From contig NZ_QOCZ01000006.1 in assembly GCF_018207095.1 (NCBI RefSeq), positions 1-64,000 of the forward strand: a stretch of DNA of 64,000 bases, read 5' to 3'. Below, in pieces: positions 17,542 to 26,430 of this stretch. Source of the stretch: Nocardiopsis sp. MG754419 (GTDB lineage Bacteria; Actinomycetota; Actinomycetes; Streptosporangiales; Streptosporangiaceae). Under the pieces are notes generated by a model, which saw nothing but the letters and a program-made list of their open reading frames with translations, was not told the DNA's origin and did not search any database. The position numbers were made by a program, and so were the translations under genes. How positions within the stretch are numbered: the stretch's first letter is position 1; every line of letters begins with the position of its first letter.

Positions 17542-19640
17542 CCGTCCACCACTCTCAGGTGACGGTCGCCGCGCAGGGTGTCCTGGAGATCGATGAGCGG
17601 TCTGCCTTCCTCGTCATGGGTCACGCGCTTCCACGCCCCCTCCGGCTGCAGTCTCCAGGAGGAGGTGGTGTCGGCCATCGCCAGGTCCATCAGGCCGACC
17701 AGACGTCGGCACTGTTCGGGGTCGGAGATGCGCACCAGCGCCTCCACCCGCCGGTCCAGGTTACGGGGCATGAGGTCGGCGCTGCCGATCCACACCTGTG
17801 GACGCCACGCGTTGGCGAAGACGAACACACGGGAGTGTTCGAGGAATCGGCCGAGGATGCTGCGGACGCGGATGTTCTCCGACAGCCCCGGCACGCCGGC
17901 GCGCAGCACACAGCTGCCCCGCACCCACAGGTCGACACCGACGCCGGCCTGGGACGCACGGTAGAGGGCGTCGATGATCTCCTCGTCCACCAGGGAGTTG
18001 ACCTTGATCCGGATGCGCGCGGGCTCGCCCTTGAGCGCGTTGGCGACCTCGGTGTCGATCTGGCGGAGCAACCCCTGGCGCAGCGCGGCGGGCGCCACCA
18101 TCAGGCGTCGGTAGTGCCTTTTGCGGGAGAACCCGGTGAGGCTGTTGAAGAGGTCGCTGACGTCCTCACCGACCTCCGCCGAGGCGCTGAACAGACCGAG
18201 GTCCTCGTAGACGCGTGCGGTGCTCGGGTTGTAGTTGCCGGTGCCGACGTGACAGTAGCGACGCAGGAGACCGTCGTCGTCCTGGCGGATGACCATGGAC
18301 AACTTGCAGTGGGTCTTGAGGCCGACCACTCCGTAGACCACGTGACAGCCGGCCTCCTCCAGCTGGCGGGCCCACTGGATGTTGTTCTGTTCGTCGAAGC
18401 GGGCCTTGATCTCGACCAGGACCACGACCTCCTTGCCCTCGCGGGCCGCCTCGATGAGCGACTCGACGATGGGCGAGTCCCCACTGGTGCGGTACAGGGT
18501 CTGCTTGACCGCCACGACCTTGGGGTCGGTGGCGGCCAGGGCGAGGAAACGCTCGGTGGTGGTGGCGAAGGACTCGTAGGGGTGGTGGACCAGGATCTCG
18601 CGTTCGCGGATCGAGGCGAAGAGGTCGCCCGAGGTCAGCGCACGCGGTTCGACGGGGACCATCGGCGGGAACCGGAGGTCGGGGCGGTCGGCGTCGGCGA
18701 TCTGGGCGAGTCCGGCGAGGTTGAGCGGCCCGGGGACCCGGTAGATCTCCTCCTCGTCGGCACCGAGTTCCTCGGTGAGGATGGCCAGCACCTCGTCGCT
18801 GATGGTCTGTTCGACCTCCAGCCGGACGAGCGGGCCGAACCGACGGCGCAGGAGTTCGTTCTCCAGTGACTGGACGAGGTCGTCGGTCTCGTCCTCGTCG
18901 ACCTCCAGGTCGGCGTTGCGGGTGACCCGGAAGGCGTGGTGCTCGACCACGTCCATGCCCTCGAACAGTTGGGGCAGGTGCGCCGCGATGATGTCCTCGA
19001 CCGGCACGTAGCGGCCGCCGCCGTGCGCGGTGAGTTCGATGAAGCGCGGCAGCGCACTGGGCACCTTGACCCGGGCGAACATACGCCGGTCGTCACCGGG
19101 GTCCCGGACGCTGACGGCGAGGTTGAGCGAGCGGCCGGAGATGTAGGGGAAGGGGTGGGCGGAGTCGACGGCGAACGGGGTCACCAGGGGGTAGATGGAG
19201 CGGCGGAAGTTCCCGTGGAGGTGTTCGCGCTCGTCGGTGTCCAGGTCCTTCCACCGGACGATGCTGATGCCCTCCCCTGCCAGGGCCGGGGCCACGCTCT
19301 CCGCGAAGCAGGCGGTCTGACGCAGGATCAGTCGGTGGGTGAAGAGCGAGATGCGCTCCAGCAGGTCCTTGGGGTGGTGACCGCTGGAGGAGGCCACCGA
19401 CAGTCCGGTGGCCAGGCGGCGTTTGAGACCGGCGACCCGGACCATGAAGAACTCGTCGAGGTTGCTGGAGAAGATCGCGAGGAACCGCGCCCGTTCCAAC
19501 AGCGGGATGTTCTCGTCCTCGGCGAGTTCGAGCACGCGTTGGTTGAAACGGAGCCACCCCTCCTCACGGTCCATGAACCTGTCGGGCGGCAGTTCCGCGG
19601 TGCCGGGTTCCGCGGGTGTCGGCGCTGATTCCGTGCTCAC
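17538..19640 (-). CDS. ppk1: polyphosphate kinase 1
   Basis: Transfers the terminal phosphate of ATP reversibly onto inorganic polyphosphate. Length 700 aa, normal for PPK1. Domains in order: N domain ([19 protein letters not shown]), head domain, then the two catalytic C domains. The autophosphorylated histidine is His444 in LKTHCKL. Later conserved motifs are [29 protein letters not shown] and [17 protein letters not shown]. The GTG at 19640 follows GGAGGGGGAG. First gene of a likely operon with mutT1. Confidence 0.96.
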   Translation of the reverse strand: MSTESAPTPAEPGTAELPPDRFMDREEGWLRFNQRVLELAEDENIPLLERARFLAIFSSNLDEFFMVRVAGLKRRLATGLSVASSSGHHPKDLLERISLFTHRLILRQTACFAESVAPALAGEGISIVRWKDLDTDEREHLHGNFRRSIYPLVTPFAVDSAHPFPYISGRSLNLAVSVRDPGDDRRMFARVKVPSALPRFIELTAHGGGRYVPVEDIIAAHLPQLFEGMDVVEHHAFRVTRNADLEVDEDETDDLVQSLENELLRRRFGPLVRLEVEQTISDEVLAILTEELGADEEEIYRVPGPLNLAGLAQIADADRPDLRFPPMVPVEPRALTSGDLFASIREREILVHHPYESFATTTERFLALAATDPKVVAVKQTLYRTSGDSPIVESLIEAAREGKEVVVLVEIKARFDEQNNIQWARQLEEAGCHVVYGVVGLKTHCKLSMVIRQDDDGLLRRYCHVGTGNYNPSTARVYEDLGLFSASAEVGEDVSDLFNSLTGFSRKRHYRRLMVAPAALRQGLLRQIDTEVANALKGEPARIRIKVNSLVDEEIIDALYRASQAGVGVDLWVRGSCVLRAGVPGLSENIRVRSILGRFLEHSRVFVFANAWRPQVWIGSADLMPRNLDRRVEALVRISDPEQCRRLVGLMDLAMADTTSSWRLQPEGAWKRVTHDEEGRPLIDLQDTLRGDRHLRVVDG

Positions 19641-19790
19641 AGTGGGCAGACTCCCCCTCCTTCATGACCACACGGTGACAACCCCATGAGGGGGAAATGA
19701 CCGCAACACGACCCCTATGGATCTTCTGTACCCACTCGACCAGGGATCCCGTGGGTCGGCGGGCAAGTTTTGCACCACGAACGGGACAAC

Positions 19791-19812
19791 GCGCCCCGCC
19801 GTGGCGGGGCGC
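19791..19812 (-). terminator. terminator of the CPBP gene
   Basis: A perfect 10-bp inverted repeat, GCGCCCCGCC (19791-19800) and GGCGGGGCGC (19803-19812), with a very short loop. It lies 27 bases downstream of the CPBP-family gene and upstream of ppk1. Confidence 0.7.
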
Positions 19813-19838
19813 GTCGCGAAGGTGGAACGTGGTCGGCC

Positions 19839-20780
19839 TCAGATGCCGATGTCCAGGTCCGGCGGCAGGATGAGGATGAACATCGCGATGCGCATGAGGA
19901 CGTTGATCCAGGTGTTGCGGAAGCACGCCCACAGGTAGCCGTAGAGCACGCCCGCGGCGCCGTAGGTCAGCATGGCCATCCCGGTGTCGTGCACCAGGTC
20001 CAGCCCGGCGAGCTGGGACACCGCGTCGTAGGGCTGGATGAGCGCGTAGGTGAGCGCGAACAGCACCGAGGTGGTGATGATGCCGCCCCAGCGCCCCAGG
20101 AGCATCTCCAGCCGGGTCTGCATCATGCCCCGGAAGAAGATCTCCTCACAGACCGCGATGACGGCGAAGGCGACCAGCATGGCGTACAGCGTCAGGGACG
20201 GTCCGGGCAGACCGATGTAGGGCGCCAGCAGATAGCCGAGGATCCCCGAGGCCACGGCGACGGGGACGAGCCCCAGCCAACGCCAGGGTTCGACCACCTT
20301 GAGCGCGAGCGTGGGCATGGCGGTGCCCTTGCCGTCCACGGTGATACCGGAGCGGTCCATGATCAGCAGAGGGAGCGCGAAGAGGAACAGCAGGCGCGAC
20401 ACCAGTGAGACCGACACCGCCAGGTCCGTGGTGGTGCCCGTCTCCTCCCCGAAGAAGTCGAGGATGCCGGACAGCACCACCATCGACACCACGAAGCAGA
20501 CGATGAGCAGCAACAACCAGGCCACTTCGCGGGTGAGGGGGTGCCCGTCCATGGCCGCCCACACCCGACGGTCCAGTGCGTCCCGTCGCCCCAGCCAACG
20601 GACCAGACCCCAGGCCACGAGACCGGCCAACAGCATCGGTCCCCAGGAGAGCACGAACAGCATGGCCGACTCGCCGAAGACGTCGTTGCGCAGGACCGGA
20701 TGGGCGAGAAGTGGCCCGGCGACGAAGACCGCCGCGAAGGCGACGGTCCACGCGAGCCCCCATCTTCGCACTGTGGTCAC
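19839..20780 (-). CDS. CPBP-family intramembrane protein, degenerate active site
   Basis: 313 aa with about eight membrane helices. The CPBP (CAAX protease/bacteriocin-processing, Abi) family signature EExxxR is present as CEEIFFRG (Glu212, Glu213, Arg217). The second motif, normally FxxxH, reads FALTY (Tyr245 at the His position). The third, normally a histidine followed by Asn, reads in the RNTWINVLM region without a histidine. Metal-dependent proteolysis is therefore doubtful, and the protein may be a pseudo-protease or a membrane scaffold. The GTG start follows GGGGGGA. Stand-alone gene. Confidence 0.75.
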   Translation of the reverse strand: MTTVRRWGLAWTVAFAAVFVAGPLLAHPVLRNDVFGESAMLFVLSWGPMLLAGLVAWGLVRWLGRRDALDRRVWAAMDGHPLTREVAWLLLLIVCFVVSMVVLSGILDFFGEETGTTTDLAVSVSLVSRLLFLFALPLLIMDRSGITVDGKGTAMPTLALKVVEPWRWLGLVPVAVASGILGYLLAPYIGLPGPSLTLYAMLVAFAVIAVCEEIFFRGMMQTRLEMLLGRWGGIITTSVLFALTYALIQPYDAVSQLAGLDLVHDTGMAMLTYGAAGVLYGYLWACFRNTWINVLMRIAMFILILPPDLDIGI

Positions 20781-20915
20781 TTGAGTCCCCCCTGTCTCAG
20801 AAAACCCATTCTGCCCCAGGGGAAACTAAAAGCGACTTAATGACTACGGTATGTCGTCACCAGGTGTGACCGGCGAAGACGCACCGGAGGGGCAGAGTCA
20901 TCGGCGCACGAAAGG

Positions 20916-20952
20916 GCGCCGCCCCGGCCGTCGACACGACCGGGGACGGCGC
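20916..20952 (-). terminator. terminator of the ehu operon
   Basis: GCGCCGCCCCGG (20916-20927) pairs with CCGGGG-A-CGGCGC (20940-20952), one bulged A. It lies about 25 bases after the ehuA stop codon. Confidence 0.6.
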
Positions 20953-20975
20953 TCAGCGACATCCGGGAGCGGTTC

Positions 20976-21821
20976 TCAGTGGCCGTTCTCCAGGACCGAC
21001 TTGAGGAACGACTTCGTCCGCTCCTCGCGCGGGTCCCCGAAGATCTGGTCGGGAGGACCCTCCTCCGCGATCCGGCCCTGGTCGAACATGAGGACACGAT
21101 GGGAGACGTCTCGCGCGAACCCCATCTCGTGTGTCACGCACAGCATCGTGATGTCGGTGGTCTCGGCCACCTCGCGCAGTACGTCGAGCACACCGGCGAC
21201 CAGCTCCGGGTCCAGAGCCGAGGTGACCTCGTCCAGGAGCAGGATCTCCGGCCGCATGGCCAGCGCGCGGGCGATCGCCACCCGCTGCTGCTGACCGCCG
21301 GACAACTGGGTCGGGTGGGCGTCGATCTTGTCGCCCAGACCCACCAGCTCCAAGAGCTCCTCGGCCCGTTGGCTCGCCTCGTCCTTGCCGATCCCCAGGA
21401 CGTGGACCGGCGCCTCCATGATGTTCTTGCGCACGCTCATGTTCGGGAACAGGTTGAACTGCTGGAACACCATCCCGATGCGCTTGCGCCTGGCCCGCAG
21501 GTAGCCCTCGTTCGCGGGGGCCATGCCGTTGCCCCTCGGCATGTGGCTGAAGGGCTCGCCGTCGACCCAGATGCGACCCTCGGTGACCTTCTCCAGCGTC
21601 ATCAGCAGACGCAGGATGGTGGTCTTGCCCGACCCGCTCGGCCCGATGAGCGTGACGCGCTCACCGGGAGCGACCGAGAAGTCGAGGTGGTCCAGGACCG
21701 TGAGGTCACCGAAACGCTTGACCACCTTGTCGAAGACGATCAGCCCGTCCTCGGCGTTCTCGGCGACGACGCCGTCGACACCCGGTGCCGTGGTGTTCTC
21801 GGGGGTATCAGACGGCGACAT
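20976..21821 (-). CDS. ehuA: ectoine/hydroxyectoine ABC transporter ATP-binding protein EhuA
   Basis: ATPase subunit of the binding-protein-dependent importer that retrieves ectoines. 281 aa with Walker A GPSGSGKTT, Q-loop FQQFNLFPNMSV, signature LSGGQQQRVAIARAL, Walker B ILLLDEVTSALDPE and the switch histidine in CVTHEMGF. It is most like polar amino-acid transport ATPases of the GlnQ/HisP group. The assignment as EhuA rests on its position in an ehuBCDA set next to ectABC. The ATG at 21821 follows GGAG and overlaps ehuD by 14 bases. Last gene of the operon. Confidence 0.88.
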   Translation of the reverse strand: MSPSDTPENTTAPGVDGVVAENAEDGLIVFDKVVKRFGDLTVLDHLDFSVAPGERVTLIGPSGSGKTTILRLLMTLEKVTEGRIWVDGEPFSHMPRGNGMAPANEGYLRARRKRIGMVFQQFNLFPNMSVRKNIMEAPVHVLGIGKDEASQRAEELLELVGLGDKIDAHPTQLSGGQQQRVAIARALAMRPEILLLDEVTSALDPELVAGVLDVLREVAETTDITMLCVTHEMGFARDVSHRVLMFDQGRIAEEGPPDQIFGDPREERTKSFLKSVLENGH

Positions 21822-22494
21822 ATCGCTTCTCCAGTCGTCGGATCAGAATCGCGGACGGGATGCTCACCACGAGGAAGAGGAACCCGACCATGGTCATGGC
21901 CTCCGTCATCCGGAAACTCTCGCTCCCGACCCGTTGGGCCCGGGTCAGCAGCTCCGCCACACCGATGGCGAAGAGCAGCGGGGTGTCCTTGAACATGGCG
22001 ATCAGGTAGTTGCCCAGTGCCGGGATGACCTTGCGGATGGCCTGGGGCAGCACGACTGCGCCCCAGGTACGGCCGGTCGGCAGGCTCAGTGCACGCGCGG
22101 CCTCCCACTGCCCCTGGGCCACTCCCTCGATGCCCGAGCGGTACACCTCGGCCGTGTAGGCCGCGTAGTGGATACCGAGGACCGTCACACCGACGGTGAA
22201 GGCCGTGATGGGCACCGGGCCCAGCAACGGTACGTTCAGGCTCGCCGGCAGCAGGAAGAAGACGAAGACCACCTGGATGATCAGCGGGGTGGTCCGGATG
22301 AACTCCATCACGAAGTGCACGATGGCCCCGATGACCGGTGCGCGGCGCACGATCGCGATCAGCAGTCCCAGGACCAGGGCGATGGTGTAACCGATCAGCG
22401 TGAGCTGCACGGTCACCCACAGCCCGCCCAGCAGACTCGGCATGACGTCGAACGTGAACTCGAAGTCCCAGATCATGGGTGCGGAGTCGTTCAT
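21808..22494 (-). CDS. ehuD: ectoine/hydroxyectoine ABC transporter permease EhuD
   Basis: 228-aa permease of the HisMQ type with about five membrane helices. The EAA loop (QWEAARALSLPTGRTWGAVVLPQA) contacts the ATPase. Near the N-terminus is LLGGLWVTVQLTLIGY, typical of polar-solute permeases. Its ATG overlaps the ehuC stop codon by one base (TAATG) and its 3' end overlaps ehuA by 14 bases, so translation is tightly coupled. Which of the two permeases is C or D follows the usual gene order. Confidence 0.86.
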   Translation of the reverse strand: MNDSAPMIWDFEFTFDVMPSLLGGLWVTVQLTLIGYTIALVLGLLIAIVRRAPVIGAIVHFVMEFIRTTPLIIQVVFVFFLLPASLNVPLLGPVPITAFTVGVTVLGIHYAAYTAEVYRSGIEGVAQGQWEAARALSLPTGRTWGAVVLPQAIRKVIPALGNYLIAMFKDTPLLFAIGVAELLTRAQRVGSESFRMTEAMTMVGFLFLVVSIPSAILIRRLEKRYVAV

Positions 22495-23243
22495 TACTTG
22501 GCCACCCCCACCCGGGTACCGACCGACGGCGGTCGGAGCAGACCCATGAGCCCACCGCCGGAGGGCGGGATACGGCCCAGCTTCACGTTGGCTCGACGCT
22601 CCAGGAGTCGCATACCGAAGATCAGCACCTGCGCGATCAGGTAGTAGAAGACGAAGGCGATCGCGAACGCGGCGAGCGTCTCACCCGTACCGCTGCGCAC
22701 CTCACGGGCGACGGCGGTGAGGTCGAGGATGCCGACCAGGTAGACGACGGCGGACGCCTTCATCAGCTCGATGATCAGGTTGCCGAAGGTGGGCAGCATC
22801 TGCGCCCACGCCTGCGGTACGACGACCAGTCGCATGCGCTGGAACCACGAGAGGTTCAGCGCGACGGTGGCCTCCACCTGGGCCTTGGGAACCGCGTTGA
22901 GCGCGGCCCGCACCACCTCGGCGCCGTAGGCGCCGACGTTCAGGCCGAGCGCGAGGATCGCGGCGAACATCGGATCGAGTTCGTAGCCGGTCATGTCCGG
23001 GAGCGCGTAGACGATCCAGAACATCACCACCAGGGCGGCGATGCCGCGGAAGACCTCCACGTAGACCGTGGTGATCGCGCGCAGGATCCAGGGCCGCGTC
23101 GAGCCCATGATCCCGAAGACCATGGCTAAGACGAAGGCCAGGACCGCGCCCGCGAAGGTGAGCTGGATCGTGATCCAGGCACCGTCGAGGTAACGCGGTA
23201 GCTGTACCTGGAGGAACTCCAGGAACCATTGAAGGAACTCCAC
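22494..23243 (-). CDS. ehuC: ectoine/hydroxyectoine ABC transporter permease EhuC
   Basis: 249-aa inner-membrane permease, paralogous to ehuD. The N-terminal signature is YLDGAWITIQLTFAGAVLAF, and the EAA loop (QVEATVALNLSWFQRMRLVVVPQAW) lies around residues 125-150. Five helices are followed by a polar C-terminal tail. It starts seven bases after ehuB ends. It forms a heterodimeric channel with EhuD. Confidence 0.86.
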   Translation of the reverse strand: MEFLQWFLEFLQVQLPRYLDGAWITIQLTFAGAVLAFVLAMVFGIMGSTRPWILRAITTVYVEVFRGIAALVVMFWIVYALPDMTGYELDPMFAAILALGLNVGAYGAEVVRAALNAVPKAQVEATVALNLSWFQRMRLVVVPQAWAQMLPTFGNLIIELMKASAVVYLVGILDLTAVAREVRSGTGETLAAFAIAFVFYYLIAQVLIFGMRLLERRANVKLGRIPPSGGGLMGLLRPPSVGTRVGVAK

Positions 23244-23250
23244 GACGGGA

Positions 23251-24159
23251 TCAGCCCTCGCAGAGCTCGGAGGTGCTCGTGCCGTCGGGAAGGTCGGCGT
23301 CGGTGAAGCCCCACTCCTCGCCGAGCTCCAGCAGGCGGCCGCTCTCGGTGAACTCGGCGATGACGCGGTTCACCTCGTCGAGCATCTCCTGGTCGCCCGA
23401 GCGGAGGCAGAGACCACCCCAGCCCTTCTCCTCCTTGCCGTCCATGACCGGGTAGAAGGGCTCGGTGACGTCGAACTCGCCGCCGCGCTCCATCAGGAGG
23501 TACTCGTGGGAGACCTTGAGCATCGAGACGGCGTCCACGCGGCCGTTCTCCAGCATCTCGAACCCGGTGGTCTGGTCCGGGATGAGCTCCATCTGGCCCT
23601 CGGGCACGCCGAAGTACTCGGCGTAGGTCTGCTCCACCGAGGCGTTGAGCACGGCGAGCCGGATGTCCGGGTTGGCCGCGATGTCCTCGAAGTGCTGGAT
23701 CCCCAAGGGGTTGCCCGCCTCGACCATGAAGGCCTCGGGCGCGGTGGCGGTCGGCTCGCTGAACGCCACCTCCTGGCAGCGCTCGGGCGTGATGAACACC
23801 CCGGCGGCGAGAATGTCGAACTGATCGTTCTGCAGACCCGGGATCAGACCGTCCCAGCTGGTGGAGGTGGCGACGATCTCGGGAATGCCGAGTTCCTCGA
23901 AGACGGCCTGGGCCACGGCCGGAGACTGACCGGCGGCCTCACCCGCAGCGTCGACGAACCCGAAGGGGATCTCGTTGGCGAGCCCCACCCGGACGAAGCC
24001 CTGCTCGCGCAGGTCGTCCAGTGACGCGCCCTCGCCGGCGCGCGTGCACGAGGCGAGCGTGGGGGCCAGGGCGACTGCGGCCGCACCGACCCCGGCCAGG
24101 CGGAAGGCGTCTCGGCGGCGCCAGGTTCCCCGCCGACGCGCTGTTCCCTGATTCTTCAC
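23251..24159 (-). CDS. ehuB: ectoine/hydroxyectoine-binding lipoprotein EhuB
   Basis: 302-aa solute-binding protein (SBP family 3) that delivers ectoines to EhuCD. The N-terminus has a twin-arginine-like RRRDAFRLAGVG, a hydrophobic stretch and a lipobox LASC, so it is probably a Tat- or Sec-exported lipoprotein. The mature part begins DLREQGFVRVGLANEIPFGFVD and has aromatic residues (Phe, Trp, Tyr) available for an ectoine cage. The GTG at 24159 follows GAGGAG at six bases. It is the first gene of ehuBCDA and has its own upstream region after the ectC terminator. Confidence 0.88.
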   Translation of the reverse strand: MKNQGTARRRGTWRRRDAFRLAGVGAAAVALAPTLASCTRAGEGASLDDLREQGFVRVGLANEIPFGFVDAAGEAAGQSPAVAQAVFEELGIPEIVATSTSWDGLIPGLQNDQFDILAAGVFITPERCQEVAFSEPTATAPEAFMVEAGNPLGIQHFEDIAANPDIRLAVLNASVEQTYAEYFGVPEGQMELIPDQTTGFEMLENGRVDAVSMLKVSHEYLLMERGGEFDVTEPFYPVMDGKEEKGWGGLCLRSGDQEMLDEVNRVIAEFTESGRLLELGEEWGFTDADLPDGTSTSELCEG

Positions 24160-24387
24160 GACTGCTCCTCGAAAACTCGAGAGCGGGTCTCCGCCGAAGG
24201 ACAGGCGGAGACACCGCACATTCGGATGGTGGATCGCCTCATGCGGCTCACACCGCGGATCGTGTCCGTGGCTCCGGCCGTCCCCCGGGAACACGGGACG
24301 ACGGCTCTGGTACGGGGTCTCTCTCCCCGGGCCCGCCGTGCAGTAACTGAAGACGTTTAGTCCGTTATGCACTGGTTATGAGCTGCT

Positions 24388-24426
24388 CGGCATCGCGCGA
24401 TCAGGCCGAAAGGCCTCGTCATGCCG
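24388..24426 (-). repeat. nested inverted repeat in the ehu leader
   Basis: Outer arms CGGCAT (24388-24393) and ATGCCG (24421-24426) enclose inner arms AGGCC (24403-24407) and GGCCT (24412-24416) around a four-base loop. As RNA on the ehu strand this folds into a two-tier hairpin. Function unknown. Confidence 0.5.
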
Positions 24427-24491
24427 ATCACCTGTGAGTGGTGACTATGGGTTCTTATGCCCGTTACTCAGGGATGTCTACCCCACGAACA

Positions 24492-24529
24492 ACGGAGGGC
24501 GAGGACCGGAACCGGTCCTCGCCCTCCGT
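24492..24529 (-). terminator. strong terminator after ectC
   Basis: A perfect 18-bp stem (24492-24509 with 24512-24529) with a two-base AA centre, 22 bases past the ectC stop codon. No T-run. It should end most ectABC transcripts before ehuB. Confidence 0.75.
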
Positions 24530-24551
24530 CGAGGTCTGAAAGCGCCGTGTA

Positions 24552-24953
24552 TCAGGCGCTCGCCTCCTCCTCCACGACCAACGGGTAGACCCCGTTCTCG
24601 TCGTGGACCTCACGCCCGGTGACGGGCGGGTTGAACACGCACAGCACGCGGAAGTCCGTCTTGGGGCGGACCGTGTGCTTCTCGTGGCCGTTGAGCAGGT
24701 AGAGGGTGCCCGGCGTGATGATGTGCTTCTCGCCGGTCTCCTCGTTGGTCAGCTCGGCCTCACCCTCGATGCAGTGCACGAGCTCGACGTGGTTGGCGTA
24801 CCAGAACGTCGACTCGGTGCCCGCGTAGAGCACGGTCTCGTGGAAGGAGAAGCCCACCTTCTCCTTGGCCAGGACGATGCGACGACTGCGCCAGTTCTCG
24901 GTCTTGATGTCGGCGTCGGTGTCGCTGATCTCGTCCAGACTGCGAACGATCAC
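24552..24953 (-). CDS. ectC: L-ectoine synthase EctC
   Basis: Cyclises N-gamma-acetyl-2,4-diaminobutyrate to ectoine, the last step of compatible-solute synthesis. 133-aa cupin, the usual length. Conserved EctC stretches include [31 protein letters not shown], the metal and substrate region [18 protein letters not shown] and [11 protein letters not shown]. The GTG at 24953 follows AAGGAG. It lies 117 bases after ectB, separated by a strong hairpin. No ectoine hydroxylase gene (ectD) follows it in this window. Confidence 0.96.
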   Translation of the reverse strand: MIVRSLDEISDTDADIKTENWRSRRIVLAKEKVGFSFHETVLYAGTESTFWYANHVELVHCIEGEAELTNEETGEKHIITPGTLYLLNGHEKHTVRPKTDFRVLCVFNPPVTGREVHDENGVYPLVVEEEASA

Positions 24954-25007
24954 TGGGGTCTCCTTAACGTGCTGGTGCGCGCCGAATATGCGCTGGTTAC
25001 ACGGTAC

Positions 25008-25050
25008 GGGGCCGGACGAGGTTCCCGCTGGAGGAACCTCGTCCGGCCCC
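25008..25050 (-). terminator. hairpin between ectB and ectC
   Basis: A perfect 18-bp stem (25008-25025 with 25033-25050) with a seven-base loop, starting about 20 bases after the ectB stop codon inside the ectABC operon. It looks like a terminator or attenuator, or an mRNA-stabilising 3' end. No T-run follows. Confidence 0.6.
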
Positions 25051-25070
25051 GAAGTCTCGGGGGGTCGGAC

Positions 25071-26339
25071 TCAGGCGGGCTGGGAGCTCTTGACGGCCGC
25101 ACGGGCGGCGTCGGCCATGATGTCCAGGCCCGTCGTGAGCTCCTCCTCCGTCGTGGTGAGCGGCGGCAGGAGCTTGGCGACCTCGTCCTCGGGACCGGAG
25201 GTCTCAAGGAGCAGACCGCGGTCGAAGCACTCGGCGGCGACCCTCTTGGCGATGCCGCCCTCGGCGTCGAAGGCCAGTCCACGAGCCAGACCGCGACCGC
25301 GGATGTGCGCGCCGAAGTCGGCGTGCTCGGCGGCCATCTCGCTCAGCCGCGCCTCGACCTTGGCGCCCTTGGCCAGGGTGGCCTCGGCGAAGGCGTCGTC
25401 GCTCCAGTAGCGGCGCAGGGCCTCGGTTCCGGTGACCATGGCCGGGTTGAAGCCGCGGAAGGTGCCGTTGTGCTCACCGGGCTCCCACACGTCCAGCTCG
25501 CGCTTGAACAGCGTGAGCGCCATCGGCAGGCCGTAACCGCTGATGGACTTGGACAGGGTGACGATGTCCGGGGTGATGCCGGCCTCTTCGAAGCTGAAGA
25601 AGCGGCCGGTACGACCGCAGCCCATCTGGATGTCGTCCAGGATGAGCAGGATCCCGTACTCCTTGCAGAGGTCGGACAGCCCGCGCAGCCACTCCGCGCT
25701 GGCCACGTTGATGCCGCCCTCGCCCTGGACGGCCTCCACGATCACGGCCGCCGGGGCGTCCAGGCCACTGCCGCTGTCCTCCAGCAGGCTGCGCAGCCAC
25801 AGGAAGTCCGGGGTCTGGCCGTCGAGGTAGTTGTCGAACGGCATGGTCGCCACGTGGTCCAGGGGCACGCCGGCGCCGCCGCGCTTCATGGAGTTGCCGG
25901 TGACGGCCAAGGCGCCCAGGGTCATGCCGTGGAAGCCGTTGGTGAAGTTGATGATGGTCTGGCGACCGGTGTACTTACGGGCCAGCTTCAGCGCGGCCTC
26001 GACCGCGTTGTTACCGGCGGGGCCGGGGAACTGGACCTTGTAGTCCAGTCCTCTCGGTTTGAGGATGATCTCCTCGAACGTTTTCAGGAAGTCGCGTTTG
26101 GCCGTGCTGTAGGCATCGAGGCTGTGGACGATGCGGTCGTCCGTCAGGTAGTCGACGAGCGGCTTCTTCAGTTCCGGGTTGTTGTGCCCGTAGTTGAGCG
26201 AACCGGCACCGGCGAAGAAGTCGAGGTAGGGCTTGCCGCTCTCGTCGTAGACGTGTGCTCCGACCGCCTTGTCGAAGACGACCGGCCAGTTACGGCAGTA
26301 TCCGCGGACTTCGGACTCGATGCGCTGGAAGGTCTCCAT
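25071..26339 (-). CDS. ectB: diaminobutyrate-2-oxoglutarate aminotransferase EctB
   Basis: PLP-dependent class III aminotransferase that makes 2,4-diaminobutyrate from aspartate semialdehyde and glutamate, the first dedicated ectoine step. 422 aa, typical. Conserved elements are DFFAGAGSLNYGHNNP, PGPAGNNAVEAALKLARK, EAVQGEGGINVAS, the PLP-contacting LILDDIQMGCGRTG and the Schiff-base lysine in TLSKSISGYGLPMA. The ATG follows AAGGA. The gap from ectA is 91 bp. Confidence 0.96.
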   Translation of the reverse strand: METFQRIESEVRGYCRNWPVVFDKAVGAHVYDESGKPYLDFFAGAGSLNYGHNNPELKKPLVDYLTDDRIVHSLDAYSTAKRDFLKTFEEIILKPRGLDYKVQFPGPAGNNAVEAALKLARKYTGRQTIINFTNGFHGMTLGALAVTGNSMKRGGAGVPLDHVATMPFDNYLDGQTPDFLWLRSLLEDSGSGLDAPAAVIVEAVQGEGGINVASAEWLRGLSDLCKEYGILLILDDIQMGCGRTGRFFSFEEAGITPDIVTLSKSISGYGLPMALTLFKRELDVWEPGEHNGTFRGFNPAMVTGTEALRRYWSDDAFAEATLAKGAKVEARLSEMAAEHADFGAHIRGRGLARGLAFDAEGGIAKRVAAECFDRGLLLETSGPEDEVAKLLPPLTTTEEELTTGLDIMADAARAAVKSSQPA

Positions 26340-26430
26340 CGTGATGTTCCTTGGTTCCTTTCCCCAACTTCATGGGCTCATGGCTGAGACGAGGGGCGGG
26401 TCAGGATCGCGTTCGATCCGGTGCGGATGG

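Larger units (their letters stand above)
24160..24551 (-). promoter_or_regulatory. ehu operon upstream region
   Basis: A 392-bp gene-free stretch between ectC and ehuB, both read leftward. It holds the ectC terminator, a nested inverted repeat (24388-24426) and two GTTATG direct repeats at 24364 and 24375. A candidate promoter on the minus strand has TAGACA (24475-24480) 17 bases from TAAGAA (24452-24457), so ehuBCDA can be expressed apart from ectABC. The promoter call is weak. Confidence 0.4.
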
